From positions 282,665-296,771 of the forward strand of contig MU631437.1 in the NCBI GenBank assembly GCA_026770615.1: a stretch of 14,107 bases of DNA, read 5' to 3'. The position numbers and the translations under genes were made by a program. This stretch comes from Pavlovales sp. CCMP2436 (taxonomy: Eukaryota > Haptophyta > Pavlovophyceae > Pavlovales). Of this stretch, positions 6,482 through 14,024 are shown in pieces; positions within the stretch are counted from its first letter, which is position 1; every line of letters starts with the position of its first letter. The notes below the pieces were generated by a model. The model saw nothing but the letters and a program-made list of their open reading frames with translations. It searched no databases and was not told the origin of the DNA.

Positions 6482-7706
6482 TGGCGGCTGGATTTATAGT
6501 ATGCGACACCATTTTTACAGCTGAAGGAAATTCCATTTGTAGCCACTGATTCCCAACCCCGCTGGCGGAAAAGGAGGTTTCAGCGCTAGCCCAGTATGTG
6601 CTGTCTATACGGTCAACGCTTTTCCACCCGATGAAAGCTCCGTTGTTCTGGTAGTGAGAGCTTTGGGACGCTCTCCAGCCCGTTGTAACTGGCCAGTTAG
6701 GGTCTACATTAATGAGGGTCTGGTTGTTAAAAGCGGGCGAGACCTTGTTTAAAGCGTTGATAACTGTAGGGTTGTACGCAGGCGTCGCGATAACTTGGAA
6801 TGGTGAATTTTGATTATCGGTAGTTATAACCCACGAGTCGGTCGTTGCAGTACAGGATAGAATCGTAACAGCTTCAGTGGTCAGCAATTCCGAGTTCAAG
6901 AGCACCAGATTTTCAACGACGTTGTAAGACTCACCATTATTAGATCGTCCAATTATGTCTCCTGAAAAAAATGAATCATGCCCTATGGTTGTGGGTAAAC
7001 GCTTGTCTATAAAATCATCAATACCAAGAGCTTTGATTTTGTTCGTAATAAGCGAAAGACGTGAAATTGGACAAATGATGCCAGTGTAGATGCTGTTTAC
7101 GAGAACACCTCCGCAGATTCGAATAACAGGTTTGTAAATCTGTGAGTAAAACGCGATGTTAGACGGCGCTTCGGGGTCAACTGTGACCTGTGTAATACCT
7201 GCGAAGAATAAAATATCGTACACAATATCGGAGTTAGAAAATATCATCGTATAAGCAATTGCCGGATTGAAAAAACTAAGAGTGCTGTTGAAATCATCGT
7301 GAAACCTTGTAATGTCAAATTTAATCGGTCTTCTATTGAGTCCCTGTGAACCTGTAGCAAGGACTTCGGCACTAATACGCTGTGTGGAGTCAACAACAAC
7401 CCCAAGACGACTATAGGCCGGTTTCGCGACGAGTGGAAATGCCCTTTTTCCCATAGAAAAGTTCCAGAACAAATTGAGTGTTGGTGAAATGAATAACCCC
7501 AGATTCACTTTTGACGAGTCATTGCTACCAGTATAGCGGTAAATTTCATAATAAAGTGTAAACTGAGAAGTACCCCAAGCTGTATTGGGGGCGGCGGCCC
7601 TCTTTACCCGCGTGTCCGCTTTTTCGATGCACTGTAGTTCATGTCCGCTTTCTCGGTTGTTGTAGGGGCGCAGAAATGGTTCGTCCAGGCTATCGGGCAT
7701 CTGCAT
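6471..7706 (-). CDS. Probable virion surface/attachment protein with truncated discoidin (F5/8 type C)-like C-terminus
   Basis: 411 residues from ATG 7706-7704 to TAG 6473-6471; the frame could extend to a TTG at 7760 but no earlier ATG exists before the TGA at 7781-7779. The first ~330 residues are beta-rich and hydrophobic-aromatic without a motif I recognise (for example FTLYYEIYRYTGSN, FFNPAIAYTMIFSNSDIVYDI). From about residue 344 the pattern WRASQSS, a Gly-Trp stretch, STYWAS and NQWLQMEFP matches the first half of an F5/8 type C (discoidin) domain, a fold that binds glycans or phospholipids. Only ~60 of the usual ~140-150 residues are present; the last residues and the stop are encoded by a copy of a dispersed repeat, so the gene appears cut off by a rearrangement. 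A fibre or receptor-binding role is inferred from the domain and from neighbouring virion genes. A host or unrelated ORF cannot be excluded. Confidence 0.58.
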   Translation of the reverse strand: MQMPDSLDEPFLRPYNNRESGHELQCIEKADTRVKRAAAPNTAWGTSQFTLYYEIYRYTGSNDSSKVNLGLFISPTLNLFWNFSMGKRAFPLVAKPAYSRLGVVVDSTQRISAEVLATGSQGLNRRPIKFDITRFHDDFNSTLSFFNPAIAYTMIFSNSDIVYDILFFAGITQVTVDPEAPSNIAFYSQIYKPVIRICGGVLVNSIYTGIICPISRLSLITNKIKALGIDDFIDKRLPTTIGHDSFFSGDIIGRSNNGESYNVVENLVLLNSELLTTEAVTILSCTATTDSWVITTDNQNSPFQVIATPAYNPTVINALNKVSPAFNNQTLINVDPNWPVTTGWRASQSSHYQNNGAFIGWKSVDRIDSTYWASAETSFSASGVGNQWLQMEFPSAVKMVSHTINPAARRS

Positions 7707-7760
7707 GAGGCGTTCGGCTTCATACGGAGCTTTTTGTTCCACGGTGCTCGGGCGATCCAA

Positions 7761-8500
7761 AGCCCGACTACGGCCCCCTCATCAGCTCCGCTCTATGCTT
7801 AAGGAGCACATAACATCGGGCGCGCGCCGCCTCCTCGGTGCGCACGGCCGGCCCCCGTGCCCAAATTCGCCTACTTTCGCCAAAACGCGCCGTCCGCCTT
7901 CTCGCTGGGCTCAAGGAGGCGTCCCACGCGGCCGTCGCGCAGCGCGCGGGCCTGCACGTACCCGTTTACTCGCCGCCCTCGCTCGGTGGGGCACGCTCTA
8001 CGCGCCTGCACGCCACACAAGCGCCGCTTCGGCGGGGTGCTCTAGTGCGCTCGTGTGTAGCCACCCACATGCGCCTCTTGCGAGAGGCAAGGCGGCGGTA
8101 CGCACAGCTGGTGGGCGCATCGCGATCGCGTAATGGCGGTCGATCTCGCCGCGCGCGCGCGGCGGCGCGAGCGTTGCGGGCTGCCTCGTCGCTAGCTCGC
8201 AGCTCGGACGACGCGCACTTCGGTTCGCGCCTTTTCGCCATTGCTCTAAGCTATTTACCGTACGGAGCATCCGTGGGACTGTGCCGATGGGGTAGAGGCG
8301 GCTTCTGTGGCAGGCCCTGTTCGTGCCATGCCCGAGCACTGGCTGAAAGACTGCGTAGTCTGGCATGGGGGGGCTGCGTCTGCGGCTGGGTTTGAAATTG
8401 AACCCTGCACCCTTCGACGGGTGCACGGCTCGCTCGCATGACCGAGTGGGCAGCTGTCAGCTGACAAGCGGGGCGCATGAGTCTTATCTTTATGATAGGG
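7761..8500. other. GC-rich region without a convincing gene
   Basis: Strongly GC- and CpG-rich, especially 7815-8215, with overlapping open frames on both strands in several phases (longest 7838-8395 +, opening at GTG). That pattern is what GC-rich DNA gives by chance, and none of the translations shows a domain; they are Arg/Ala/Ser-rich low complexity. Two adjacent small stem-loops lie near its right end. The abrupt composition change at the start of the F5/8-like gene suggests a junction between unrelated DNA segments. Confidence 0.5.
8388..8425. other. Two adjacent stem-loops
   Basis: GGGTTT-GAAATT-GAACCC (8388-8405) is followed immediately by TGCACCC-TTCGAC-GGGTGCA (8406-8425), stems of 6 (one G-T pair) and 7 pairs. 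There is no U run after them and no tRNA cloverleaf could be built around them, so their role is unknown. Confidence 0.5.
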
Positions 8501-9340
8501 ATTCAAGCTGGCGTCTGACTGTTCTGAATGTTGTGCTGTTCTGAGCGCTGCGTCGCTTATCTCATCCCGGGATGAGTATTCGTGTGCGTATATTTTCCTG
8601 CGGCCGCTGCGTGTGTGGTTGACTTAGTCATTCGTAGTGTGGCTACCATTACCACTACCAGTACCAGTCACACACACAGTCACAGTCACACTCACATGCA
8701 ATTGATTCACGCCTACAGTTAGAAGTTGCACGCGAATATTTAAAAATGCAAGCGCTCTAGATGCTAGGGGGCTTCAGGATGGACAATCGAGGTCTGGATC
8801 GGGCGTTTCGATGTCGCGTTCGACCACATGCTGAGCTTTCGGTTGCGTGGCGCGCGAACCCCTGAGCGCGCGCCGAGCTACGTGCCTCGTTTAATATTTA
8901 AATAATGCGTTTAAAAATTACATAAAAAGATGTATAACCCCAAAACTAAGATCTCGGGTTGCGCGGCGTGGCGTGCGCGGGCAGCGGCGGCTGCGTCAGA
9001 CAGTTGTGCGTTACACCTAGTCAGTTCGGGGTGCTAACAACATTTTTGACAGAACCGCGGCTAGCCCGTGTCCCTCATTATTCTCTTCGACAGTTATGAA
9101 TTGATTAGAGGTTGCCTTTGTTCACAAATTCGAATAAATTTAAAAAAGGATTTTGCCATCGGTCGACTGAATCACAGTGCGGGTCCGTGATCGCGCTGTC
9201 TACAGAGCTCGTACTCGGGCTGGCGGCGATGCCCGCCCGCGCGCGATGACTTGTTTAAGAGATCGCGCGAAACGCTCGACATGATAATTTTTTGTTTCCC
9301 GATCTTCGCTCGCCTCGCTCTGCGAGGTGTGTGCACGTCC
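8501..9340. other. Mixed-composition intergenic region downstream of the polymerase gene
   Basis: No coding region, RNA gene or clear terminator is recognised. It holds a (CCA/CAGT)-type simple sequence at 8641-8697, AT-rich pockets near 8895-8940 and 9120-9150, and GC-rich patches between them. The sequence directly after the polymerase stop (9250-9340) was read in all three - frames; none obviously supplies the missing C-terminal part of the polymerase. Confidence 0.45.
8641..8697. repeat. Simple-sequence (CCATTA/CCAGTA/CACAGT) microsatellite-like tract
   Basis: Runs of ACCATT, ACCACT, ACCAGT, then CACACACACAGTCACAGTCACACTCACA form a low-complexity CA-rich tract. This is eukaryotic-style simple sequence with no coding value. 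Confidence 0.75.
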
Positions 9341-10318
9341 TTAGCCCATAAGTGGCTTGTAGCACTTTGCGGCTAGAGCCCTCATCTCTAAGATCTCGAC
9401 GTCCTTGTTTTCCTCGGCAAAGCAACCGGGTCTTTTCTTATTCACTGTGCTGTAACGTGCGTCTTCCTTTGCGAAACCGGAACGATCGAACCACATTTCA
9501 ACCAAGCTGTCCTTTTTTAATTCGTATAACTGTGCTGACTCACACTCGACCGAGTAAGTGAAACAGTCTGTGTCCATGGCAGTTAGCCTCAAGTTCTCGA
9601 TACCGAATTTTGGTTGAAGCACTTTATACCAGAACGAATACATCAACAGTTTGCTCAGGTCGAGTATCGAACAACCCGTGGCTATTGGCTTGTCTGCTAG
9701 GGTCTCCTCTGGTTGCATTAAAAGACAGACGAAATTGTCGGTAATCGGCAAGACCTTTTGGCAGCGTCCGCTTTCCACTCTGTGTTTGAAAATCTTGGAT
9801 CTATCAGTAAAGCAAAGGGTGCTTCGCCCGTGGGGCCTCTCGCTCCACTTCCCGTATGCACTGTTTCCACATAGCTTCCAGAAATCACCCTCAAGGTCGT
9901 TTTTAGCGGAACGACGTAGTCTTGTCATTTTCTCGACAAAGGCCCTCATGAAAGATGCTTGTTTAAACGAGATTACACGGTGTACAACCCCGTTTTCTAT
10001 TTCACACCCTAGGCTCACCCACAATTTCAACAAAGAGATGTGGCAGCGGTAGTTCGTTTTACGGCACAGGGTTGTGTTCAGTTTTTTCGTAGGGCATGTA
10101 TTGAGAAGTGCAATCTGTTGTTCATCCGAGAGCCACAGCCGGTCCGTTATCGAGTGCGTCGGTGCAGGCGGGAGCTCATTGAATTTGTCATGCAATTCCT
10201 CTGGGATTATGAGGTCGCATTCCACGTAGCACCCCTCGTTTGTTTGCCACCTGTCTGGGAACTCAATATCAAGTGGAGACGAGGACAAGCCTCCCCATCT
10301 TGTGTCGTTCACATTAAA
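9341..10318 (-). CDS. Protein-primed DNA polymerase B, palm/fingers part after an in-frame TAG
   Basis: Same-frame continuation of the polymerase gene beyond the TAG at 10321-10319, open for 325 codons to TAA 9343-9341. The first usable start is a GTG at 10312, with no ATG near, so independent translation is doubtful. With that GTG as residue 1, it carries the region after motif A (CYVECDLIIPEELHD, about residues 28-42), motif B (K146-L-C-G-N150-S151-A-Y153-G154) and motif C (D247-T-D249, followed by Cys where Ser is usual). These are the nucleotide-binding and metal-binding parts of the active site, all preserved. It ends soon after an LAAKCY segment; comparable polymerases continue with a further domain, so the C-terminus looks short, another sign of decay or of a lineage difference. 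Confidence 0.9.
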   Translation of the reverse strand, partial: FNVNDTRWGGLSSSPLDIEFPDRWQTNEGCYVECDLIIPEELHDKFNELPPAPTHSITDRLWLSDEQQIALLNTCPTKKLNTTLCRKTNYRCHISLLKLWVSLGCEIENGVVHRVISFKQASFMRAFVEKMTRLRRSAKNDLEGDFWKLCGNSAYGKWSERPHGRSTLCFTDRSKIFKHRVESGRCQKVLPITDNFVCLLMQPEETLADKPIATGCSILDLSKLLMYSFWYKVLQPKFGIENLRLTAMDTDCFTYSVECESAQLYELKKDSLVEMWFDRSGFAKEDARYSTVNKKRPGCFAEENKDVEILEMRALAAKCYKPLMG

Positions 10319-13249
10319 CTATTCTAACTCCTCGGGTGTGTAATCGTGGTAGCCACCGTACGGGAGCTTTAGGTGCTGGACCGTGGCGTATAGACCCACG
10401 GCGTCTTGCTTTTCGAGAACAACAGTTGGTTTGTTTTCATCATAACCCTCCGCTCCTGGTCTATTCTCAGCTTTCGCATGCTGCTGTTTAGCCATGGCAA
10501 TACCACCGACTTTTGCCTCTTCGAAGAACCTATATTGGTCTGTAGTCTTGAGAAGCTCGATTTCCCCCACTCCGGTCTGCTCAGCCGTGTCGCTCATCAT
10601 CTTTAAGGCAACGGCTTTTGCGAGCGTCGGAGTCCCAAAGGTGTGGCTCATGTCGATCTGGAACTCCGCGTACATTGATGCACGCATGTTCTCCATCACG
10701 TCAGTTAGTCCTGCCACGTCAATCGCGAGATAAAGATCGTGCAATTCGCGGTAGGTGTTTATTTTTAAATCGTGTTTCATTTCAGCTACACGGTTCACAG
10801 TCGACTCCCGTTGATTTTCTTTTTTGCTTTCAAGCGCCAGCTCGATATCTTTATCGATCGTTTTTACCCCGTCAGACGTCATCGATGTCACACTGTACGT
10901 GTTTCCGAGCGACGAGTAAAAGTGACTGGCGTTTATTTCTTGATCTAGATTTTCGAACCAGTTGTGTTCGTACGGGAAACAACCCTTCTTTCGCAGCTGT
11001 TTGAAGACTTGCTCGAATGGGATCGACTTTGCCTTGGCATGATCCTCAGCCACACTCCTGATGCGCGTCTTTTTATCGTCTGGTACCAACTCGATCAATT
11101 TGTCGAGAGAGCTACCATTAAAGTCCATGCTATCACGGCAAGAAAACAGACCGATATTTAGCGTTTTCATCTTCTCCGAGTTCTGAGGGATGCCACTTAT
11201 ACCGATTTTGTGCACACGCTCCTCCCCGTCTTTTGGTAACGGACTGCTCCCGCTTGCTGAGTATATGATGTCCTCGCAGTCCTGTAGTGCTAACCACAAG
11301 TGATGGTTGTCGTAGCCTTGGGCATTATGAAAATACACATTTATATTTTTATCATGTCGGCGGTGGGTATTGCAACGTATGCACGCTGAACCGAGATACT
11401 CCCCTGTTATGTGTGAGTGGTCAAGGCACTTGTTTGTTCCATTCAGCGGCACCTTGCACATGTAGCAACGTGATGCTAATAGGTGTGCATCTGGAGTGCT
11501 CTTTGAAAACTCCGGGTACTTATTGAAGATCTTTTTGTATTTCTCATCTAAATCTTTAAGAAGGTTTACCAAGTGAACATTTGCACGTGGACCAAGGTAG
11601 TAGAACGTCTCGTCAGGCTTTCCGTTTGTGAACACCAAGCGCAAATTGTAACTCACCGACTGGTGCGGTTCTCCTGGTATTGCCGTTGCTTCAAAATCGC
11701 AATAACCGACCACGTGGGCCCGCTGATCGAGTGCGTCCCAGGGCTTGTATTTCATAGACGATGTTTCTCTCATTATTTTTTCTCTTTGTACCGGATCTTT
11801 GATAAGCAACGCACGCTCAAACGGTGTTTTCGTGGTCAACCACTCATCCTTTCGAACAATTTGTATCTGGTTCTTTCCAATGCACTTTGCGACGTGATCT
11901 TTCATACTCGCCACGCTACCCTCTGAGTTCTTGTAAACATGCGTGTGGCAGCAAGGGCAGAACGTACGGTCTTCGTCACCAGTATTTAGCAGGGAGTCTA
12001 GCGACCCGACGTTTACGTAATGCTCTTCATACATCAAAAGCGTGATGTGTCTCCTTTTGCGCTGCAGGATTGCCGGAGCTACTCTCAGACAGTTTATCTC
12101 AATCTCGCCTTTCTTTGATTTGTATACGGTGTACAGCGACCACGTTATTTTGGGGTTTGCCTTTTCCCATACCTCGAGAGATTCGCCCTTTACAGGAAAG
12201 CTTTCCCCCACGGGTATCTTGATTTCATGCTCGTATTTTTTAAGTACACTCGTCCGTTCCAAGTGAACGGCCCCTGATTCGCGAGCAAACGGCACTAGGC
12301 TTGCCCAGAGAAAGCATTTATTATCTTTATTTTGTGGATTCACTAAACGTTTCTTTGGGTTTTTCAACTGCTCTGGCAACTCTACGTAGGCACTAGCGGG
12401 ATCGTTTATCATGCTGGGCATCATACCTATCACTAAAACGCGAGGCGAGGTGATCCACAACCCTGGCAGTTCTTGAGAAACGATACGAAAATTGAAGTTT
12501 GAGAATTCAACTCGCATGCGTTTTTCGATATAATTCAAAAAGGTCTTGTTAAAACGATCACTGTCGGTACGCATTGGTCCGAATCTTGCTACGTTATCAC
12601 TGCGAAGATAGAACGACTTTAATGGGAATGTTGGTTCATCATATTCGTTCTTCACGATGTATGACGACGTTATAACAAGAGTGAGTACACGAACGGTCGG
12701 GCTACTCATCCGATCAACTTCAGTTTTTATTGCCTTTCGTATTACGTATGAAATTGCCGAAGCATAAATGGACTGGTCTAAGCAATACTGTACCCGTGTG
12801 TTTTCTGCTGTAAAGACGAGACTTTCTACACGTGCTTCTTGAAATCTTTCGAATTGCGCTTCGTACACCGGGTCCGTCGGCCATTTTATCGCAGCTGTCG
12901 TATAACCTGGCAAAATTGTTTTTATTGTTACTACCGGGGGGTTCAACATGAGCCGACGTATTTCCTTGTTTACGAGGAATTTGTTTTTTATTGTCATCAT
13001 TTTCGACCTATAAAAGTTAGCTAGAACCACTTTATCAAGGCGAAGCGATTCTTTTGCTACGCTCTTCTCGAGACGGTCGAAGCTCTTTTGTGTTTTTGGT
13101 ACGCGACGGTCGCGAAAAGTGTTTACACGCCGATAAAACAGCGCATTTGATCCATCTATAAGCCTTGTTTTTGGTGGTTCCTGCCCGTACAGCGTGTATA
13201 AGTCGTTGAAGATCTCGAGATTCTCACGATTGCGAACGATATAGGCCAT
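10319..13249 (-). CDS. polB: Protein-primed DNA polymerase B, N-terminal, exonuclease and EndoVII-insert part (ends at in-frame TAG)
   Basis: 976 codons from ATG 13249 to TAG 10321-10319. This is the replicative polymerase of Polinton/adintovirus-type elements, which start DNA synthesis from a terminal protein. Visible in order: a conserved N-terminal block NPQNKDNKCFLWASL (304-318); a Cys/His finger, C431, C434, H452, C456; exonuclease motif Exo I DFE (D518, E520); an endonuclease VII/HNH-like insert with C595, C598, D610-H-S-H613, C623 and C626; Exo II HNAQGYD (641-647); Exo III YLAID (Y840, D844); a GGIAMAKQQHAKAENR segment (915-930); and motif A around D949 (QDAVGLY). All catalytic residues seen are intact. 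The stop falls 28 codons after motif A, so this fragment would keep the nuclease parts but lack motifs B and C. It is a single gene with 9341-10318, about 1,300 codons together. It starts 60-75 bases from a dispersed repeat copy. Confidence 0.95.
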   Translation of the reverse strand: MAYIVRNRENLEIFNDLYTLYGQEPPKTRLIDGSNALFYRRVNTFRDRRVPKTQKSFDRLEKSVAKESLRLDKVVLANFYRSKMMTIKNKFLVNKEIRRLMLNPPVVTIKTILPGYTTAAIKWPTDPVYEAQFERFQEARVESLVFTAENTRVQYCLDQSIYASAISYVIRKAIKTEVDRMSSPTVRVLTLVITSSYIVKNEYDEPTFPLKSFYLRSDNVARFGPMRTDSDRFNKTFLNYIEKRMRVEFSNFNFRIVSQELPGLWITSPRVLVIGMMPSMINDPASAYVELPEQLKNPKKRLVNPQNKDNKCFLWASLVPFARESGAVHLERTSVLKKYEHEIKIPVGESFPVKGESLEVWEKANPKITWSLYTVYKSKKGEIEINCLRVAPAILQRKRRHITLLMYEEHYVNVGSLDSLLNTGDEDRTFCPCCHTHVYKNSEGSVASMKDHVAKCIGKNQIQIVRKDEWLTTKTPFERALLIKDPVQREKIMRETSSMKYKPWDALDQRAHVVGYCDFEATAIPGEPHQSVSYNLRLVFTNGKPDETFYYLGPRANVHLVNLLKDLDEKYKKIFNKYPEFSKSTPDAHLLASRCYMCKVPLNGTNKCLDHSHITGEYLGSACIRCNTHRRHDKNINVYFHNAQGYDNHHLWLALQDCEDIIYSASGSSPLPKDGEERVHKIGISGIPQNSEKMKTLNIGLFSCRDSMDFNGSSLDKLIELVPDDKKTRIRSVAEDHAKAKSIPFEQVFKQLRKKGCFPYEHNWFENLDQEINASHFYSSLGNTYSVTSMTSDGVKTIDKDIELALESKKENQRESTVNRVAEMKHDLKINTYRELHDLYLAIDVAGLTDVMENMRASMYAEFQIDMSHTFGTPTLAKAVALKMMSDTAEQTGVGEIELLKTTDQYRFFEEAKVGGIAMAKQQHAKAENRPGAEGYDENKPTVVLEKQDAVGLYATVQHLKLPYGGYHDYTPEELE

Positions 13250-13312
13250 CTGCTCTGGTTATAACCTTACGTGAGATAATTAGTTGGATCTCCTTTAACG
13301 CGAGACAATCTG
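13250..13312 (-). promoter_or_regulatory. Leader region of the polymerase gene
   Basis: Sixty-odd bases between the polymerase ATG and the dispersed repeat. On the - strand it reads ...CTAATTATCTCACG... and GGTTATAACC, the latter a perfect 10-base palindrome (13257-13266) ending 7 bases before the ATG codon. It lacks the AAATAAAAAT element of the capsid genes. A promoter here is inferred from position only. Confidence 0.3.
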
Positions 13313-13380
13313 AGATCTGGGGAACCTGGTAAGGCTTGCTTTTTAGATCTTGGCCTCAACCGAGCGATCTGGAGATCTGG
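13313..13380. repeat. Dispersed copy of the 68-bp AGATCT repeat
   Basis: 13325-13378 is identical over 54 bases to 5321-5374 and in the same orientation, with extra GATCTGG on each side. Together the two loci bracket, as direct repeats 8 kb apart, the zinc-ribbon, F5/8-like and polymerase genes. One copy at this end, tandem copies at the other. Confidence 0.9.
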
Positions 13381-13403
13381 GGGGCTCACCGCCCGTTGGC
13401 CGC

Positions 13404-13690
13404 GGCGGCGCGGAGAGGCGGCCGCGGCTCGCCAGCACGCGTGCGACGTCGTGCACAGCTCGGACCTCGTCGATCACGAGGCGGACCTGCCCCGTACGGG
13501 CGACGCTCATGACGCGCTGCGTAGGCCGTCCTTTCTAGCCTGACCGTCCCCGCGCTCGCCACCCGTCGATCGCGGCGCGCGGAGAGGCGGCCATGCGTCG
13601 GCGGCGTGCGTGCAACGTCGTGCATGGCTGCCGGATCTCGTTCATCACAAGCCGGAACTGCCCCGTACGGGCGACGCTCACGCCGCGCTG
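13404..13690. repeat. ~170-bp GC-rich tandem repeat (two copies)
   Basis: GGAGAGGCGG at 13412-13421 and 13581-13590 (period 169) and CTGCCCCGTACGGGCGACGC at 13487 and 13658 (period 171) mark two diverged head-to-tail copies. Nucleosome-length, GC-rich monomers of this kind suit host satellite DNA. On the - strand both copies can be read as a similar peptide (VARTGQ.RLV..E.R) in frames separated by 171 bases, so a decayed repetitive coding region is an alternative. No stable ORF or known domain spans both copies. Confidence 0.7.
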
Positions 13691-13974
13691 CTCAGCGCGA
13701 GCTCGCTCGACGCCCGCAGGCACCCGTTCCGGCGTCCGAGAACATCTACTTTAGATTTTAAAACTTGAGCACAGCCCAAATCACCACACAAACCGGAGAC
13801 GGGGGTTGCGAGTACGGTCGACGCGGTGGGCGTCCCACACGTGTATGCCACACGCGTCGCGAGCGCTGCCTCTGACCCGGCTCTGCGGGACCTCAACGCG
13901 CGCATCATCATAATGGGTCCAGGTGCATATTTAAAAAACTTGTTCAAATGGCGTATCCGTACGGCGCAAGCGCA

Positions 13975-13975
<1 letters not shown>
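13691..13975. other. Right-flank sequence without a recognised gene
   Basis: Mixed composition, including an AT-rich pocket near 13752-13763 and another at 13928-13945. The 133-codon - strand frame at 13678-14079 owes its proline run to the poly-G tract and shows no domain, so it is not called. Confidence 0.4.

Positions 13976-14023
<48 letters not shown>
13976..14023. repeat. Poly-G homopolymer, 48 bases
   Basis: An uninterrupted run of 48 G (+ strand). Such runs can form G-quadruplexes and are prone to slippage; they are also a common site of sequencing or assembly error, so the true length is uncertain. Confidence 0.97.

Positions 14024-14024
<1 letters not shown>

Noticed and set aside
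7838..8395. 185-codon + strand frame (and overlapping frames in other phases)
   Set aside because: GC-rich DNA opens several frames at once; the translation is Arg/Ala-rich low complexity, starts at GTG and shows no domain. A basic core protein was considered on the minus strand (7966-8241) but not supported.
8388..8425. tRNA gene
   Set aside because: The first hairpin vaguely resembles a T-arm, but no acceptor stem, D-arm or anticodon arm could be paired around it.
10319..10321. Programmed frameshift between the two polymerase parts
   Set aside because: The two parts are in the same frame, separated only by TAG, so no shift of frame is needed.
493..13249. Reassigned stop codon (alternative genetic code)
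   Set aside because: TAA, TGA and TAG each interrupt one gene and also serve as apparent natural terminators here, so no single reassignment explains the pattern.
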